In this document: piece after piece, positions 12,371 to 23,267 of the stretch
How the letters are laid out: each line of letters opens with the position of its first letter
Position numbering within the stretch: position 1 is the stretch's first letter
Source of the DNA: Struthio camelus
Lineage: Eukaryota; Chordata; Aves; Struthioniformes; Struthionidae
Assembly (NCBI RefSeq): GCF_040807025.1
Contig: NC_090943.1
Location: 134,627,450 to 134,691,449 of the forward strand
Direction of reading: 5' to 3'
DNA length: 64,000 nt
Program-made: the position numbers and the translations under genes
Notes under the pieces: generated by a model
Seen by the model: only the letters and a program-made list of their open reading frames with translations
Told to the model about the DNA's origin: nothing
Database searches by the model: none

Positions 12371-13908
12371 ATTGCGCTGCATCAAGGGAAAAATGTGAAG
12401 CAGTGTTATACTCTAGGACACCGGGAGGTCTACTGCAAACTCTCCCTCTATTCCTAGTGTAAAGCTAGGCTTCAACAGCACAATCAGGGTACCAGCAGTT
12501 TATCATTTCTTTGTTTTTCCCAACAGGACACCCCACATACACACCCTTGCTCTGGGCCCACCTTGCATCAAAACTCCACAGGTTGACTGCTACTAAAATC
12601 ATAAACGTCTCTTGCTTCCCTGTATCCCTTCCCTAAAGGACTAGATACTGCTAGTGAATCTAAACAAGGGAAACATCTCAATCCTTTCACCTTCAAGGCC
12701 TGGTGCTCTTGTAAACCTTCACTAGGGAACTGTTGCTTCTTTTCAATGTGAAAACAGGAAATGCTTGTGACTGTAACAGCAGCATGGGGAATTTGATGTT
12801 TTTCCACACTTTCTTGGGACTTGATCTCCTCGCTCAGGTACAAATGTTAACAATTTCCTTCAGCTCAATAAAAAATGATACATCACAAATTTCTACTGCC
12901 CTCCTATTACAGGCTTTTTGTCAGCTTTAGACAGTTACAGCGTACTCTGGGGCCATACTTATCCGACCAGCAGGGGTAATTTAGCCATGGTACAGTACAA
13001 AGCACGGCAGCAACTGGACTGATTTTTGCAACTCTGAGTGCAGCAAGTAGGGCAGTTGTGTTTGCAACACTACCCTGCAGTTGTTCCTGTTGTTACTGCA
13101 AGTTTTCAAGAGTGAGGAGAGACTGATGTGACAAGGCTTTATGAAACACATGAAATGAAGATTTTTACCTCATTATCTTTTGACCTGAAATTTGCAAACT
13201 TATTACCTACCGGGATATTAAGGAAATGGGATGATGTTCTGAGGAAGGCACATCAAACAACATGTAAATAAACAAGTTAGACAAGAAAAAAATCTGTGGA
13301 CTGAATAAGATTATATCAGTCTTTCTCTAAATCATAGTTTAAAGTTTTAATATTCATCAGTCACAGATGAACTGCAAATCCCTATGGGAATGTTCTGCCT
13401 GCTCAGGGGTATCCAGCATATGGCATACGAAAGAAGCAGCAGGCTACGTGAGACTTAACGTGTCAGTCATGAAATATTCCAAGTGTCACCATTCAAGCCT
13501 ACAAAAAGCATCCTGGTCAGAGGTCACTTGGTCCAATAGTATAGAATCGGCTTGTAGAATAAACTATCAGCAAAAGGTAAAACATGAATTCTGAGCCCCA
13601 AACATGATAATTAACCTACATGTAGAAATTTTATAGTCCCTGAAAGTCTAAGTGCACTGAACTAACTGGTTGTCTTCTGACATCTGCGCAAAGTTAGGCA
13701 GAAGAAGGAACAAAACAAGATATTTAGTGGTACACCTTTAATAACATGATGATTACCTAATTTTACAGTTCTTTTATAGCTCTCCACATTTAAAAAATTA
13801 ACCTCCTTTAAAAATAGTAGACAGAGTGATTGTGCATTATGGGCCTATTACTGACTGTTTTCCTTCTACTTTATACTTAATTGCCATAAAAATGAATTAA
13901 AAAAAATT
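12371..13908. other. Probable intron, nothing recognised
   Basis: No gene, RNA gene or confident transposon seen. Two opposed short open frames near 12.6-12.9 kb have no recognisable domain. Confidence 0.5.
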
Positions 13909-14192
13909 GGGGGGGGGGGGGGCGGAAGAAAAGTAAGGATAGGAAGGAGGAAGGCAGGGGTGGGGAGGGAAGGAAGGCAGGCAGGCAGGTGGGAAGGAGG
14001 GAAGGAAGGAGGCAAGAAAGGAAAAAAGAGGGCTGAATGAAGGAAGGAAGGAAAGAAAGAAGGAAGGAAGGAAGGAAAGGAAGGAAGGAGGGGGAAGGTA
14101 TGCAGGGAGGGATGGTAGGAAAGAAGGAAGGAGGGATGGGGAAGGGAGGCAGGAAGGCAGGAAGGAAGGAAGGAGGGAGGGAAGGAAGGAAG
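13909..14192. repeat. G14 run plus purine tract (GGAA/GGCA/GGGA)n
   Basis: Fourteen consecutive G at 13909-13922 open an almost pure-purine stretch on the plus strand made of GGAA, GGCA and GAGGG words. The three overlapping minus-strand open frames of 100-184 codons (Pro/Ser/Leu/Phe only) come from the repeat and are not genes. Polypurine tracts of this kind can form triplex or quadruplex DNA. Confidence 0.92.
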
Positions 14193-16129
14193 ATTTCTGC
14201 ACCAAGGAATTTCACGTTTTTTTCTTTCGCTCCTATTCAAGTGTGAGCAAAAACAACACAAAGATCTGTATACAGACACCTCTCCGAAATTGTAGAAAAG
14301 AAAGTTAGTATGATTTGGTAATAGTTCGTAGGTTTGTTTTTTCAGTTGAGGAACGTACCAGAAGCATTTTCCTATTAAGGAAAAAAAAGCTCTGAAAAAA
14401 AAGAGCAACATTGGTATCAAGAAGGAAAAGACCTATAACTCATCTAACAAAACCTATGTGAACTTCTCCCATAGCCTGCTCACTGAACTTCCCACTCCAT
14501 AAAAGGCTGATGTTGCTTCCTTTTGTTAGCAGTAGGATTTGATTGTGGCATCTTGTCTGTGTATGCGCCAGACACCACAGCAACGGGCTGTGAGAGAAAA
14601 TAATACTCACTTGCCAAACAATAGCACAAATGCTTCAGTAACTGCACACTTAAATTAAGAATTGCTGTGGCTTGCAGTCCCCATTTGAAGGAAAATTTCT
14701 GAATTCTTTTATGGAGCTGACCATTTGTAATTCAACTGACGTGGTTCTCTTCTGGAATATGAGGAGACTGCTGTTGCATGTTTCAATGAAACATCTTCTG
14801 TGTTCAAAGCACATGGAGTTTAAAGAACTAGGACTCAGTGCAATGGGGAGGGAGGATTCTGCAATCCCTCCATTGCTGAACTCAATTGCATTGCTTGTAC
14901 TACTCAGTTGCACCCAGTGTTACTCACTATCAGAGTATCTGATGTCTGCACCAGATTTTAAGTCAGAAACAATGAAATCATAGAGTAAGAATGCCAAAGT
15001 TCTTAGAACAGAATATCTTCCCTTGCTTTGCATATGTCTTACAATAATCTAAATTTTAGAAAATATTCAAGAGTTTTCAAAGTTAGGATGAGTCAACAGA
15101 ATTCTTAAGATAATCAGCAACATTTTATAAGAGATATATATTAGAACCGACTATGGTCAAAACTCAGGCTGGCCCTGTTAATTTCAAGCTGGGATACAAA
15201 CTGGAAATTGAGGAAAGATCTATAAGGTTTACCATTACATAAAAAGAAAACCTTTAAGTTTGCTATTGAGTACATGGCATAATACTGTTACATAATATGT
15301 CATTCAGATGCTGGCTCTGCATTAACTTTTATTACTAGAGAAAATCTGTGTTATCATCTGATTACTCAGAAAGCACATGAAAGCTGCCTTTCTATAATTT
15401 AATTTTTCCTTCCAAATATGATCCAGCCACTGTTTAGTGAGGGACAACAACAAACCATCTGCTCCTTAACTTTATTATTACTAGAGCTTATTTAGATTTG
15501 GAAATCAGCATTTTGAAAAGGGAAAGCTCCCTTCTTCCTGTGTTCCCCCCTCCCCCATCAGGATCAAACCATGGCAAATGGAATTAAAGTCAGGCAAGTA
15601 GCAGGCATGCGATTTCTCTAGCTGTTACCTGCTCTATGTTTGCTCTGTGTTTGTTCTCTATATGAAGACCTCAATGAACACACTGAGTGTTTACAGAGAC
15701 CACGACTTAATTCTTGACTTCCTGCAGCAAAGGATCCACAAGGTACGCATGGTTCACCCTATATCTTCCCTGCACAGATCACTCATCACTGTTTCCCACT
15801 GGGAAAGCAGAACATTTAACTGACCCTGTTTGTTTTCCCCCTCCCCTTGCTCTCTCCTCCCCCTCCAGGTTTAATATTCCTGGTTAAAACAGGCATCAAC
15901 TTGCTGTGGAGCAAACGGCTACCTGCTGGTATTTGGCAAGCCCCTATCTGTCTGCACCCGGCTGGGGTCATTCCTTGCTCCCTCAACATCGTGTATCAAC
16001 CCTTCTCCCTCCATCTCACCTCTTACTCTGAAATTGCATCTGAAATTTCCCTTCCAGCTATTGCACTTTCTACTGCTTGCCCAGCTCCTGGAGAATCAAT
16101 CTTGCCTTCTTCTATGAAGGATGAAGGCT
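14193..16129. other. Probable intron, nothing recognised
   Basis: Single-copy-looking DNA. A pyrimidine-rich patch at 15.83-15.87 kb looks like low complexity. An open frame at 15847-16131 (plus) shows no domain and ends where the purine block begins. Confidence 0.5.
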
Positions 16130-17720
16130 GATGAGGAAGAAGGGGAAGCAGGAGGGGAGGAAGGGGCAGAAAAGAGGAGCAGAGGGAAACAGGGGCAGGG
16201 AGGAAAGGAGATAGAGGAGAAAGGGGGGCAGGGAGCTGGAAAAATAAGGCAGAAAAGGCAGGGCAAGGAGGAGAGGAGGCAGAGAAAGCAGAGGCTGTGA
16301 GGTAGGCAGAGGAGGTAAGGGATGCAAGGAGGCAGGAGGCAAGAAGTTGGGAGCAGAAACGAGAGAGGTAGAGGAGGCAGGAAGGCAGAGCTGGTAGGGC
16401 AAGCAGGGCAGGAAGGGAGCAGACAAGGCAGGGAGCAAGGGAGGGAGGCAAGGAACAGGGAGACAAAGCAGGCAGGAAGCAAGGCAGGGAGGAGAGGAAG
16501 GGAGTAGGGAGGCAGGGCAGACAGAGGAGTGGGGAGGCAGGGGGCCAGGAGGTCAAGCAGTCAGTGCAGGTAGGGAGCAGAGATGCCAGGCAGGGCAGGG
16601 ACGGCGGGTACGAAAGGCAGGGAGCAGGGAGGCTGGGCACATAGGAAGGTAGGGAGGCAGGGTGTGCAGGCAGGGAGATAGGGAGGACAGATAGGGCAGG
16701 AAGGGAGGCAGGGTAGGCAGGAAGGCAGGACAGGCTGGGAGGTAGGGCAGGCAGGGAGGCAGGAAGGTTGGGTATGCAGGCAGAGCAGGTGGGCAGGGAG
16801 GCAGGGGAGGCAGGGAGGCTGGGCAAGCAGGCAGAGCAGACAGGAAGACAAGGAAGCCAGGCAAGCAGGCAGAGCAGGCAGGAAGGCCATGCAGGCAGGG
16901 AGACAGGGAGGCAGAGCAGATAGGGAGGCAGAGCAGGCAGGAATGCAGTGGGCAGGGAGGTAGGGAGGCTGGGCAGGCGGGCAGGCAGGCAGGCGGGCGG
17001 GCAGGGATGCAGAGCAGGCAGGTGGGCAGGGATGCTGGGCAGGGAGGGAGGCCAGGCAGTCAGGCAGAGCAGGCAGGGAGGTACAGGGGGCAGTGAGGCA
17101 GGCAGGCTGGGCAGGCAGGCAGAGCAGGCAGGAGACTGAGCCAGCAGAGAGGCAGGGAGGCAGGGAGGCTGAGCAAGGAGGCAGAGCAGAGCAGGTAGTC
17201 TGGCAGGGAAGCAGGGAGGCCGGGCAGGGATGCAAAGCAGGCAGGAGGCCAAGCAGGCAGGGAGGCAGAGCAGGCAGGCAGAGCAGGCAGGAGGCCGAGC
17301 AGGGAGGGAGGGAGGAAGGGAGGCAGGGAGGCAGAGAGGCAGGGAAGCCGAGCAGGCAGGGGGCAGGGAGGCTCAAGGAGGCCAAGGGGGCAGGGAGGCA
17401 GGGAGGCAGACAGGCAGAGCAGGCAGGAGGCCAAGCAGGCAGGGAGGCAGGGATGGAGGCAGAGCAGGCAGGGATGCCAAGCAGACAGAGGGCAGGGAGG
17501 CAGCGGGGCAGGGAGGCAGGGAGGCCGAGCGGGCAGGCAGAAGCAGGCAGGGAGGCCAAGCAGACAGGGGGCAGGGAGGAAGGCAGGGAGGCAGGGAGGC
17601 CGAGCGGGCAGGGAGGGAGGTAGGCAGAGAGGCAGGCAGGGAGGCCGAGGAGGCAGGGGGCAGGGAGGGAAGCAGGCAGGCAGGGATGCGGAGCAGGCAG
17701 GGAGGAGGCAGGGAGGCCAA
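16130..17720. repeat. Degenerate purine-rich tandem repeat (GGCAGGGAGGC-like words)
   Basis: Plus strand is nearly all A/G with regular C, built of diverged GGCAGG and GGGAGG words and no fixed long period that I could follow by eye. Anchors of the later 44-bp unit appear irregularly (CGAGCGGG at 17526 and 17601). It grades into the ordered array to its right, so both probably share one origin. Confidence 0.88.
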
Positions 17721-18785
17721 GCAGGGAGGCAGGGAGGCAGGGAGGCCGAGCGGGCAGGGCGCAGGGAGGCAGGCAGGGAGGCGGGGAGGCCGAGCGGGCA
17801 GGGCGCATGGAGGCAGGCAGGCAGGCGGGGAGGCCGAGCGGGCAGGGCGCAGGGAGGTAGGCAGGGAGGCAGGGAGGCCGAGCGGGCAGGGCGCAGGGAG
17901 GCAGGCAGGGAGGCGGGGAGGCCGAGCGGGCAGGGCGCAGGGAGGCAGGCAGGGAGGCGGGGAGGCCGAGCGGGCAGGGCGCAGGGAGGCAGGCAGGCAG
18001 GCAGGGAGGCCGAGCGGGCAGGGCGCAGGGAGGCAGGCAGGGAGGCGGGGAGGCCGAGCGGGCAGGGTGCAGGGAGGCAGGCAGGGAGGCAGGGAGGCCG
18101 AGCGGGCAGGGCGCAGGGAGGCAGGCAGGGAGGCAGGGAGGCCGAGCGGGCAGGGCGCAGGGAAGGAGGGAGGCAGGCAGGCAGGGAGGCCGAGCGGGCA
18201 GGGCGCAGGGAGGCAGGCAGGCAGGCAGGGAGGCCGAGCGGGCAGGGCGCAGGGAGGCAGGCAGGCAGGCAGGGAGGCCGAGCGGGCAGGGCGCAGGGAG
18301 GCAGGCAGGCAGGCAGGGAGGCCGAGCGGGCAGGGCGCAGGGAGGCAGGCAGGGAGGCAGGGAGGCCGAGCGGGCAGGGCGCAGGGAGGCAGGCAGGCAG
18401 GCGGGGAGGCCGAGCGGGCAGGGCGCAGGGAGGCAGGCAGGCAGGCAGGGAGGCCGAGCGGGCAGGGCGCAGGGAGGCAGGCAGGCAGGCGGGGAGGCCG
18501 AGCGGGCAGGGCGCAGGGAGGCAGGCAGGGAGGCAGGGAGGCCGAGCGGGCAGGGCGCAGGGAGGCAGGCAGGCAGGCGGGGAGGCCGAGCGGGCAGGGT
18601 GCAGGGAGGCAGGCAGGCAGGCGGGGAGGCCGAGCGAGCAGGGCGCAGGGAGGCAGGCAGGCAGGCGGGGAGGCCGAGCGGGCAGGGCGCAGGGAGGCAG
18701 GCAGGGAGGCAGGGAGGCCGAGCGGGCAGGGCGCAGGGAGGCAGGCAGGCAGGCGGGGAGGCCGAGCGGGCAGGGCGCAGGGAGG
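17721..18785. repeat. 44-bp minisatellite array, 24 anchor copies
   Basis: The core word CGAGCG (CGAGCA-type variant at 18631) recurs at 17747, 17791, 17835, 17879, 17923, 17967, 18011, 18055, 18099, 18143, 18191 and then every 44 bases to 18763. The only irregular step is 48 bases (18143 to 18191, extra GAAG-type insertion). Each unit contains GCAGGGCGCAGGGAGG followed by AGGC tetramers and GGGAGGC or GGCAGGC variants. There are about three CpG per unit and several G-runs. Since 44 is not a multiple of 3 and the unit lacks stops, all frames on both strands stay open with a 44-residue protein period. The roughly 530-800-codon open frames here are artefacts. Confidence 0.97.
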
Positions 18786-19260
18786 CGCGGGGAGCAGGAG
18801 CCCGGGCGGGGAGCGGCCCCTGCCCGCAGCGCGGCGGGGCTGCGGCCGGGAGCTGTCCGTCCTCCGGTGCTGAAGCGCCGCAGCCGGGGCGCGGCGGCGC
18901 GGGGGCAGGGACGGGGAGCGCGGAGAGCCGCCCTGCTGCAAACGGAGAAAAGACAAATGCAAATACCTGCACAGAGCCAGGCAGCCTTGCCTTGAGGTGG
19001 CGGGGGGCTGCGTGGGATGAGTATTTTCCCCCCCCGTAGGTGTCCTTGCTGTTGAGCGGGGCGGGTGTGAAAGATCTCCCGGCTCCCAGGTTCAGGCTCA
19101 GATCTCTCTAGAAAACTGTGAATGAGAGAGCGCCAGCTCCACGGGGCTATGCATTTTTTTGGTAGGAGGCGTGTGCACCAAAGCTTGGGTCCTTCCACAC
19201 GGCGGTTGTCGTCCCCCTGGGTCCTAAGCCCTCCTGCCGCCCGCCCGCCCGGCTGCCTCC
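18786..19260 (-). promoter_or_regulatory. CpG island, candidate CLVS1 promoter / 5' non-coding exon
   Basis: The first 150-160 bases are extremely GC-rich with roughly 25 CpG by eye (GCGCGG, GGGGCGCGGCGGCGCG). CpG then thins out, with a second cluster at about 19198-19260 (GCCGCCCGCCCGCCCGG). I see no obvious TATA box. The minus strand is assigned only because the nearest gene, CLVS1, runs leftward and its first recognised coding exon is about 12 kb away. A bidirectional promoter, or one for an unseen RNA on the plus strand, is equally compatible. The island touches the minisatellite without a gap. Confidence 0.6.
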
Positions 19261-19780
19261 CGGCAAGCGGAGTGATGATGGAGTGATCCCAGGGCACTGC
19301 AACCACATCGGAAGTCAGGAAAATGGAGCCCCGGGGCTGCTGACAGCCGAGAAAGCAGTTGTACAGCTGGTCACTGAAAGCATAGCGGTTCGTACCATCA
19401 CCTGGAGGCATAGTCTTCAGTACCTTTATTACTAGCATCACTCCTTCCCCATCAAAACTTGAGGAGAGTGCAACCTCCTGCAACATTTACAGCAGCTACA
19501 GAAAAAGTAATCTTTATGGGTCATGTATTACAGATTGGTAGTCGTAATGAACATGGCAGTCTGTGTTATAAGAGCAGCTGGGCTGGGTTAAACTACAGAT
19601 ACTAAATCAGTGTGCCTGTCACCACCAGTGGGAACAGCAGTAGTGTCGTAAAAAATATAAAAACAGGACAAGCATGTTGAATACTTTCCCCTTACACACT
19701 CCCAGCCCCTCTCCCAAGCATTTTCAGTTCAGTTCATTTTCAGTTCATCTTCCTCAGCAGATGTGATGCCTGTGTTTTTA
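19261..19780. other. Flank of the CpG island, no gene recognised
   Basis: The minus strand is open from 19486 through the island into the minisatellite. The non-repeat part (about 230 codons) contains no motif I know, so I treat it as chance openness in GC-rich DNA or as untranslated exon. Confidence 0.4.
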
Positions 19781-19784
19781 GGAT

Positions 19785-19985
19785 CATTTTCTCCTCCTTG
19801 AGCTTTCCCAGTCTCTCATGAAACACCTATACATTTCTATAACATCCTTCCATAATGTCCTTGGACAAAGAGCTCCACAGGCCATCTGCCTACTGCAAAA
19901 ACAGTCACATCTCTTTTGTTGTGGGAATCTGTAAGCACTAGCTAGCATTGTAGAAAGGTCTGGAGAGAGAACTTCTCTCATTTTT
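19785..19985 (-). mobile_element. Old L3/CR1-type LINE 3' fragment, antisense
   Basis: The plus strand follows, with many changes, the antisense 3' region of amniote L3/CR1 elements: ATAACATCCTTCCATAATGTC, then AGCTCCACAGGCCATCTG (family form: GAGTTCCACAGGTTGACTG). No coding capacity remains. Confidence 0.5.
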
Positions 19986-20424
19986 TTAGCACCTGAAAAA
20001 TCTGTCTGTATGAGCCTCAGAAAACTTGATCTATGCGAGGAAATGGTACTTGAAAGACTTTGGCTGGTCTACTGGCCCTGGCAAATCAAGTTCACATCCA
20101 GCTGATCATGTCAACACACTAAGCCCAAGTAAATGTACCCATGAAATGCATTTTTTCTTCTGCTACCCCTGCATATTGTGGAGTATAACTCTTGGGAAGT
20201 AATGAATTAAGGTCAACGAGCTACATTTGTTTCTTTTCTTCCAACAACTCTCCTTTGTGAGTAACTGAGAGAACTCATAATACTGACAAACTGGATGATA
20301 AAACAACAATCATGATACAGACATGGAACAACTTCTGCATAAGAAATGACTGAATGGAGTAGGATTCTTCAGCATGGCAAAAAGAGCTGAGTAAGTGTGA
20401 ACATAATAGTGGTATGTTTTGTTT

Positions 20425-20875
20425 TTCATCTTTTAATAGTAATGAACAGGATTAGGAAGATAAATTGGAATGATTTCGCCCTATCATTTCCAGTTCAAGA
20501 ACAAGGAGAAATGGTAGCCACTAGGGGCTAGCTTTCAAACAAACAAAAGGACATACTCCTTCACAAAATATTTAGTGAAGGTGTAGAACTCCTTTCCATT
20601 GGAAACCAAGTTTCGGAAAAGTATTGGAAAATCTATGGAAGAAAAATCCATTAAGGTCTGTTAAACATGAAGTCATGACTTGCTAGATCAGGAAGTCCCT
20701 GATCCACATCTTAAAGGGGCTAAGCTAAATGACGGGGCAGTACTTGGCAAAGAATGACTATATCATTGTCTTATTCTTATTCTTCACCTTACCCATCCAC
20801 TAGTGATCACTGCGGGGCTACATGGACCTTTGATCTGAGCCGGTACTGGCTGCTCTGATGTTCTTATATATAAAG
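20425..20875 (+). mobile_element. Old L3/CR1-type LINE 3' end, sense
   Basis: Ordered sense-strand matches to the amniote L3/CR1 3' region: AAACAAACAAAAGGACATAC, then GTGTAGAACTCCTTTCCATT, then CATGGACCTTTGATCTGAGC, ending near CTGATGTTCTTATATA. The order and spacing fit the family, and the divergence is high. No open frame survives. Confidence 0.65.
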
Positions 20876-23175
20876 TGGACTTTCAGACTGCGAATATAGC
20901 AGGAACAATTTCAACTTTACTTTCCCTTAAAAGGGGGAAAGCTCATGACTTTGTCCCGTTTGAAAGAATGTGCATCCAGCTAGAATCTTTTGCTTTTTAG
21001 GGGAAACTCTACGTCATTCAAGAGTAAAGGCAAAAAGAATCTCGGGGGAAGATCCCTTATGCTTTCAGAATGACTTGAATATGCAACCATTAATTTAACC
21101 CACAACATATTTAAAACTGGCATAGGAGATATTTGCATCCTCTGACCCAATCATATTGACTGGAAGAGGTGAAGAAGCGGCTCAAAGGCAATGAGCTCAA
21201 ACCGCTCAAAAGAGCATTTGCTGGAGCGTTTTATGGGAGAGCATTTCTAGCCCCAGGGAAGTTAGCAGTAGTTTCAGTAGAATAAGTAGTCTAATTAGAA
21301 TACTATTTCCTGTATAGAGATCAGTCTGGAAATAAAACAATGTGTACTCTGTTTTCATACTCTTGTTGCAAGCTTCCACTCTTGCACATATGATAGAGAT
21401 TAATGTACTACCTACTGTAATTATGCAATACTTTTCTGGGAATTGTTAATAATAATAAGTGGAATGAACATGACTCTATAAACTAACTACCTTAGGCAGC
21501 CAAGCGTGTCGGTTCTTAAGCGTTAAATTTGATGTATGCTTACCATTTTGAGATTTCATGTTTTTATATGATTTGTTAATTGAGGGTATTTTTCCCCCTA
21601 CTATTGCTGCAAGGTGACCAATATCTGCTGATCTACTGGCTGACTGACGTGTAGCACAATGCTATACTAGAAGTGAGTCTCTAAACACTTTACTGCAGGG
21701 TCTCATATTGATCCAACTGCAAATATTCTCAGCTTGCTTTCTCATCACTATTTCTGCAGTCTACTCAGTAAGTACTCTGAGAACACGCTTCAGGTCTTCT
21801 CATCCTTTGCACTGTTCCTATCGTTACACTTTAAATCAAGTTATGTCCTCAGGAACATCTATGTTTAAGGTATGAAACCTTCAGTTTCGTAGAGGTGTGC
21901 CTGGAACATAAGAAATTCCCTTTCTGACAGGATGGAGCTGAATCTTATTCCCATTTGCACTGTTGAATGTGCAGAGCTAAGGAGAGTAAAACATGCCAAT
22001 AATCACAGTTTGTCACTGAGGTCATTAGAGAGCAGATCAGTTTAGAAGGGTGAGGATATTTCATGCATCCTCTTCTCAGAGTAAAATAGTGCTTTGATAT
22101 TAAATTTATTCTAATCTGGTCTTCCCAGTCATCACATATATTAATTCTTTTTTTAATGAAAAACAGTCAAATAATCAGCTTGGAAAAGAATATATATTTT
22201 TAGCACTAGTGAAAAGGACCCACAAACATGAACCAAAAAGGAAGTCATGGAAGGGCTGAGTGCCTGGTTACTCCACGGTCGATGTAAGAGTTCTAATTTA
22301 TACAGGATCCATTCTGTTTGCGGAAAAACATTTTGTCTTCGCTCAGTGACATTAGACATAAAGTCTCCTCCTGTCTCTTTTGACACCCAAGAAGTGCCAT
22401 GAAGCTAGAGGCTAGTTTCAGATTTCTGCAGCTCTGATATCACGTGCTCATTTTTGCAACGCACAAAGCCTTTGAAACGTCTTAACCCATCACAATAAGA
22501 AATGGATTTTTTTTAGTCCTGAAAAAAATCCAAAGAATCTGAAGATCACTTTCACATACCAAACCACAGATATATGTCTGCATTAAATGGAAATGTATGA
22601 TATTCAGAATCTTACCGGGTCAGTGTTTGTGAACGGCCCACGTATATGAAGGGGGCACAGTTCTCTGAAATAACTAAGTATATATCTGATATCGTTTACT
22701 TTTTCAGTATGATTTCTTTAATATTTAAAATGTACTTTGGAGCTCATGAATAGGGAATTTGAAAAATAATACAGTATAGAATGTCTCTGTATCTTTAAGT
22801 TTTCTTTCATGAACAATTTGCTGCAAGTTTCTAAAATTAACAGTCCATTTTAATAATTAATTGGGAGCTCCTTCTTTTTCCCAAATCTATAGTTACCATC
22901 TGCTTTTATTTCCTTTCAAAGTAACTGCATTGCAAGTCCCAGTAGATTAAAAAATAATAATCCTAAAACTGCTCAGACCCTGTAAATCATTATTCTTAAG
23001 GGACAGGTAACTCTTATATCACAGTTCAGAAGAATTCATGTTATAAATTCTTCCAGGTTTCCTGAACCTTCAAAATATTAAAAAGTTCATATCAAAGAAC
23101 ACAGAACACATGCAAATGGATTGTTGGTGTGATTTATTCAATGAGAATGGCCCTGTTGCTGTCAAGTCACATGAC
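20876..23175. other. Intergenic or distal DNA, nothing recognised
   Basis: AT-rich sequence without recognisable gene, RNA gene or confident transposon. Confidence 0.5.
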
Positions 23176-23177
23176 AT

Positions 23178-23267
23178 TTGCTTGAGCAGAGGGGTTGGGC
23201 TGGATGATCTCCAGAGATGCTTTCCAACCTTGGCCATTCTGTGATTCTGTGATTTTAACTCTTGAAG
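23178..23267 (+). mobile_element. Avian CR1 LINE, truncated 3' end, sense
   Basis: Reads GGGTTGGGCTGGATGATCTC, then a run like CTTTCCAACCTTGGCC, and ends in the duplicated ATTCTGTG terminal repeat characteristic of CR1. Strong 5' truncation is normal for CR1. This is the clearest taxonomic marker in the window. Confidence 0.93.

Noticed and set aside
13866..14420. A 184-codon minus-strand frame rich in Pro/Ser/Leu/Phe
   Set aside because: Product of the (GGAA/GGGA)n purine tract. Three overlapping frames are open at the same place.
15847..16131. A 94-codon plus-strand frame as a small protein
   Set aside because: No signal peptide, domain or conserved motif recognised. It ends at the start of the purine block.
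17060..19486. An 808-codon minus-strand open frame as a real proline/cysteine-rich protein
   Set aside because: Most of it is the stop-free 44-bp repeat read in a frame that cycles every 132 bases. Neighbouring frames and the opposite strand are open as well, and there is no domain.
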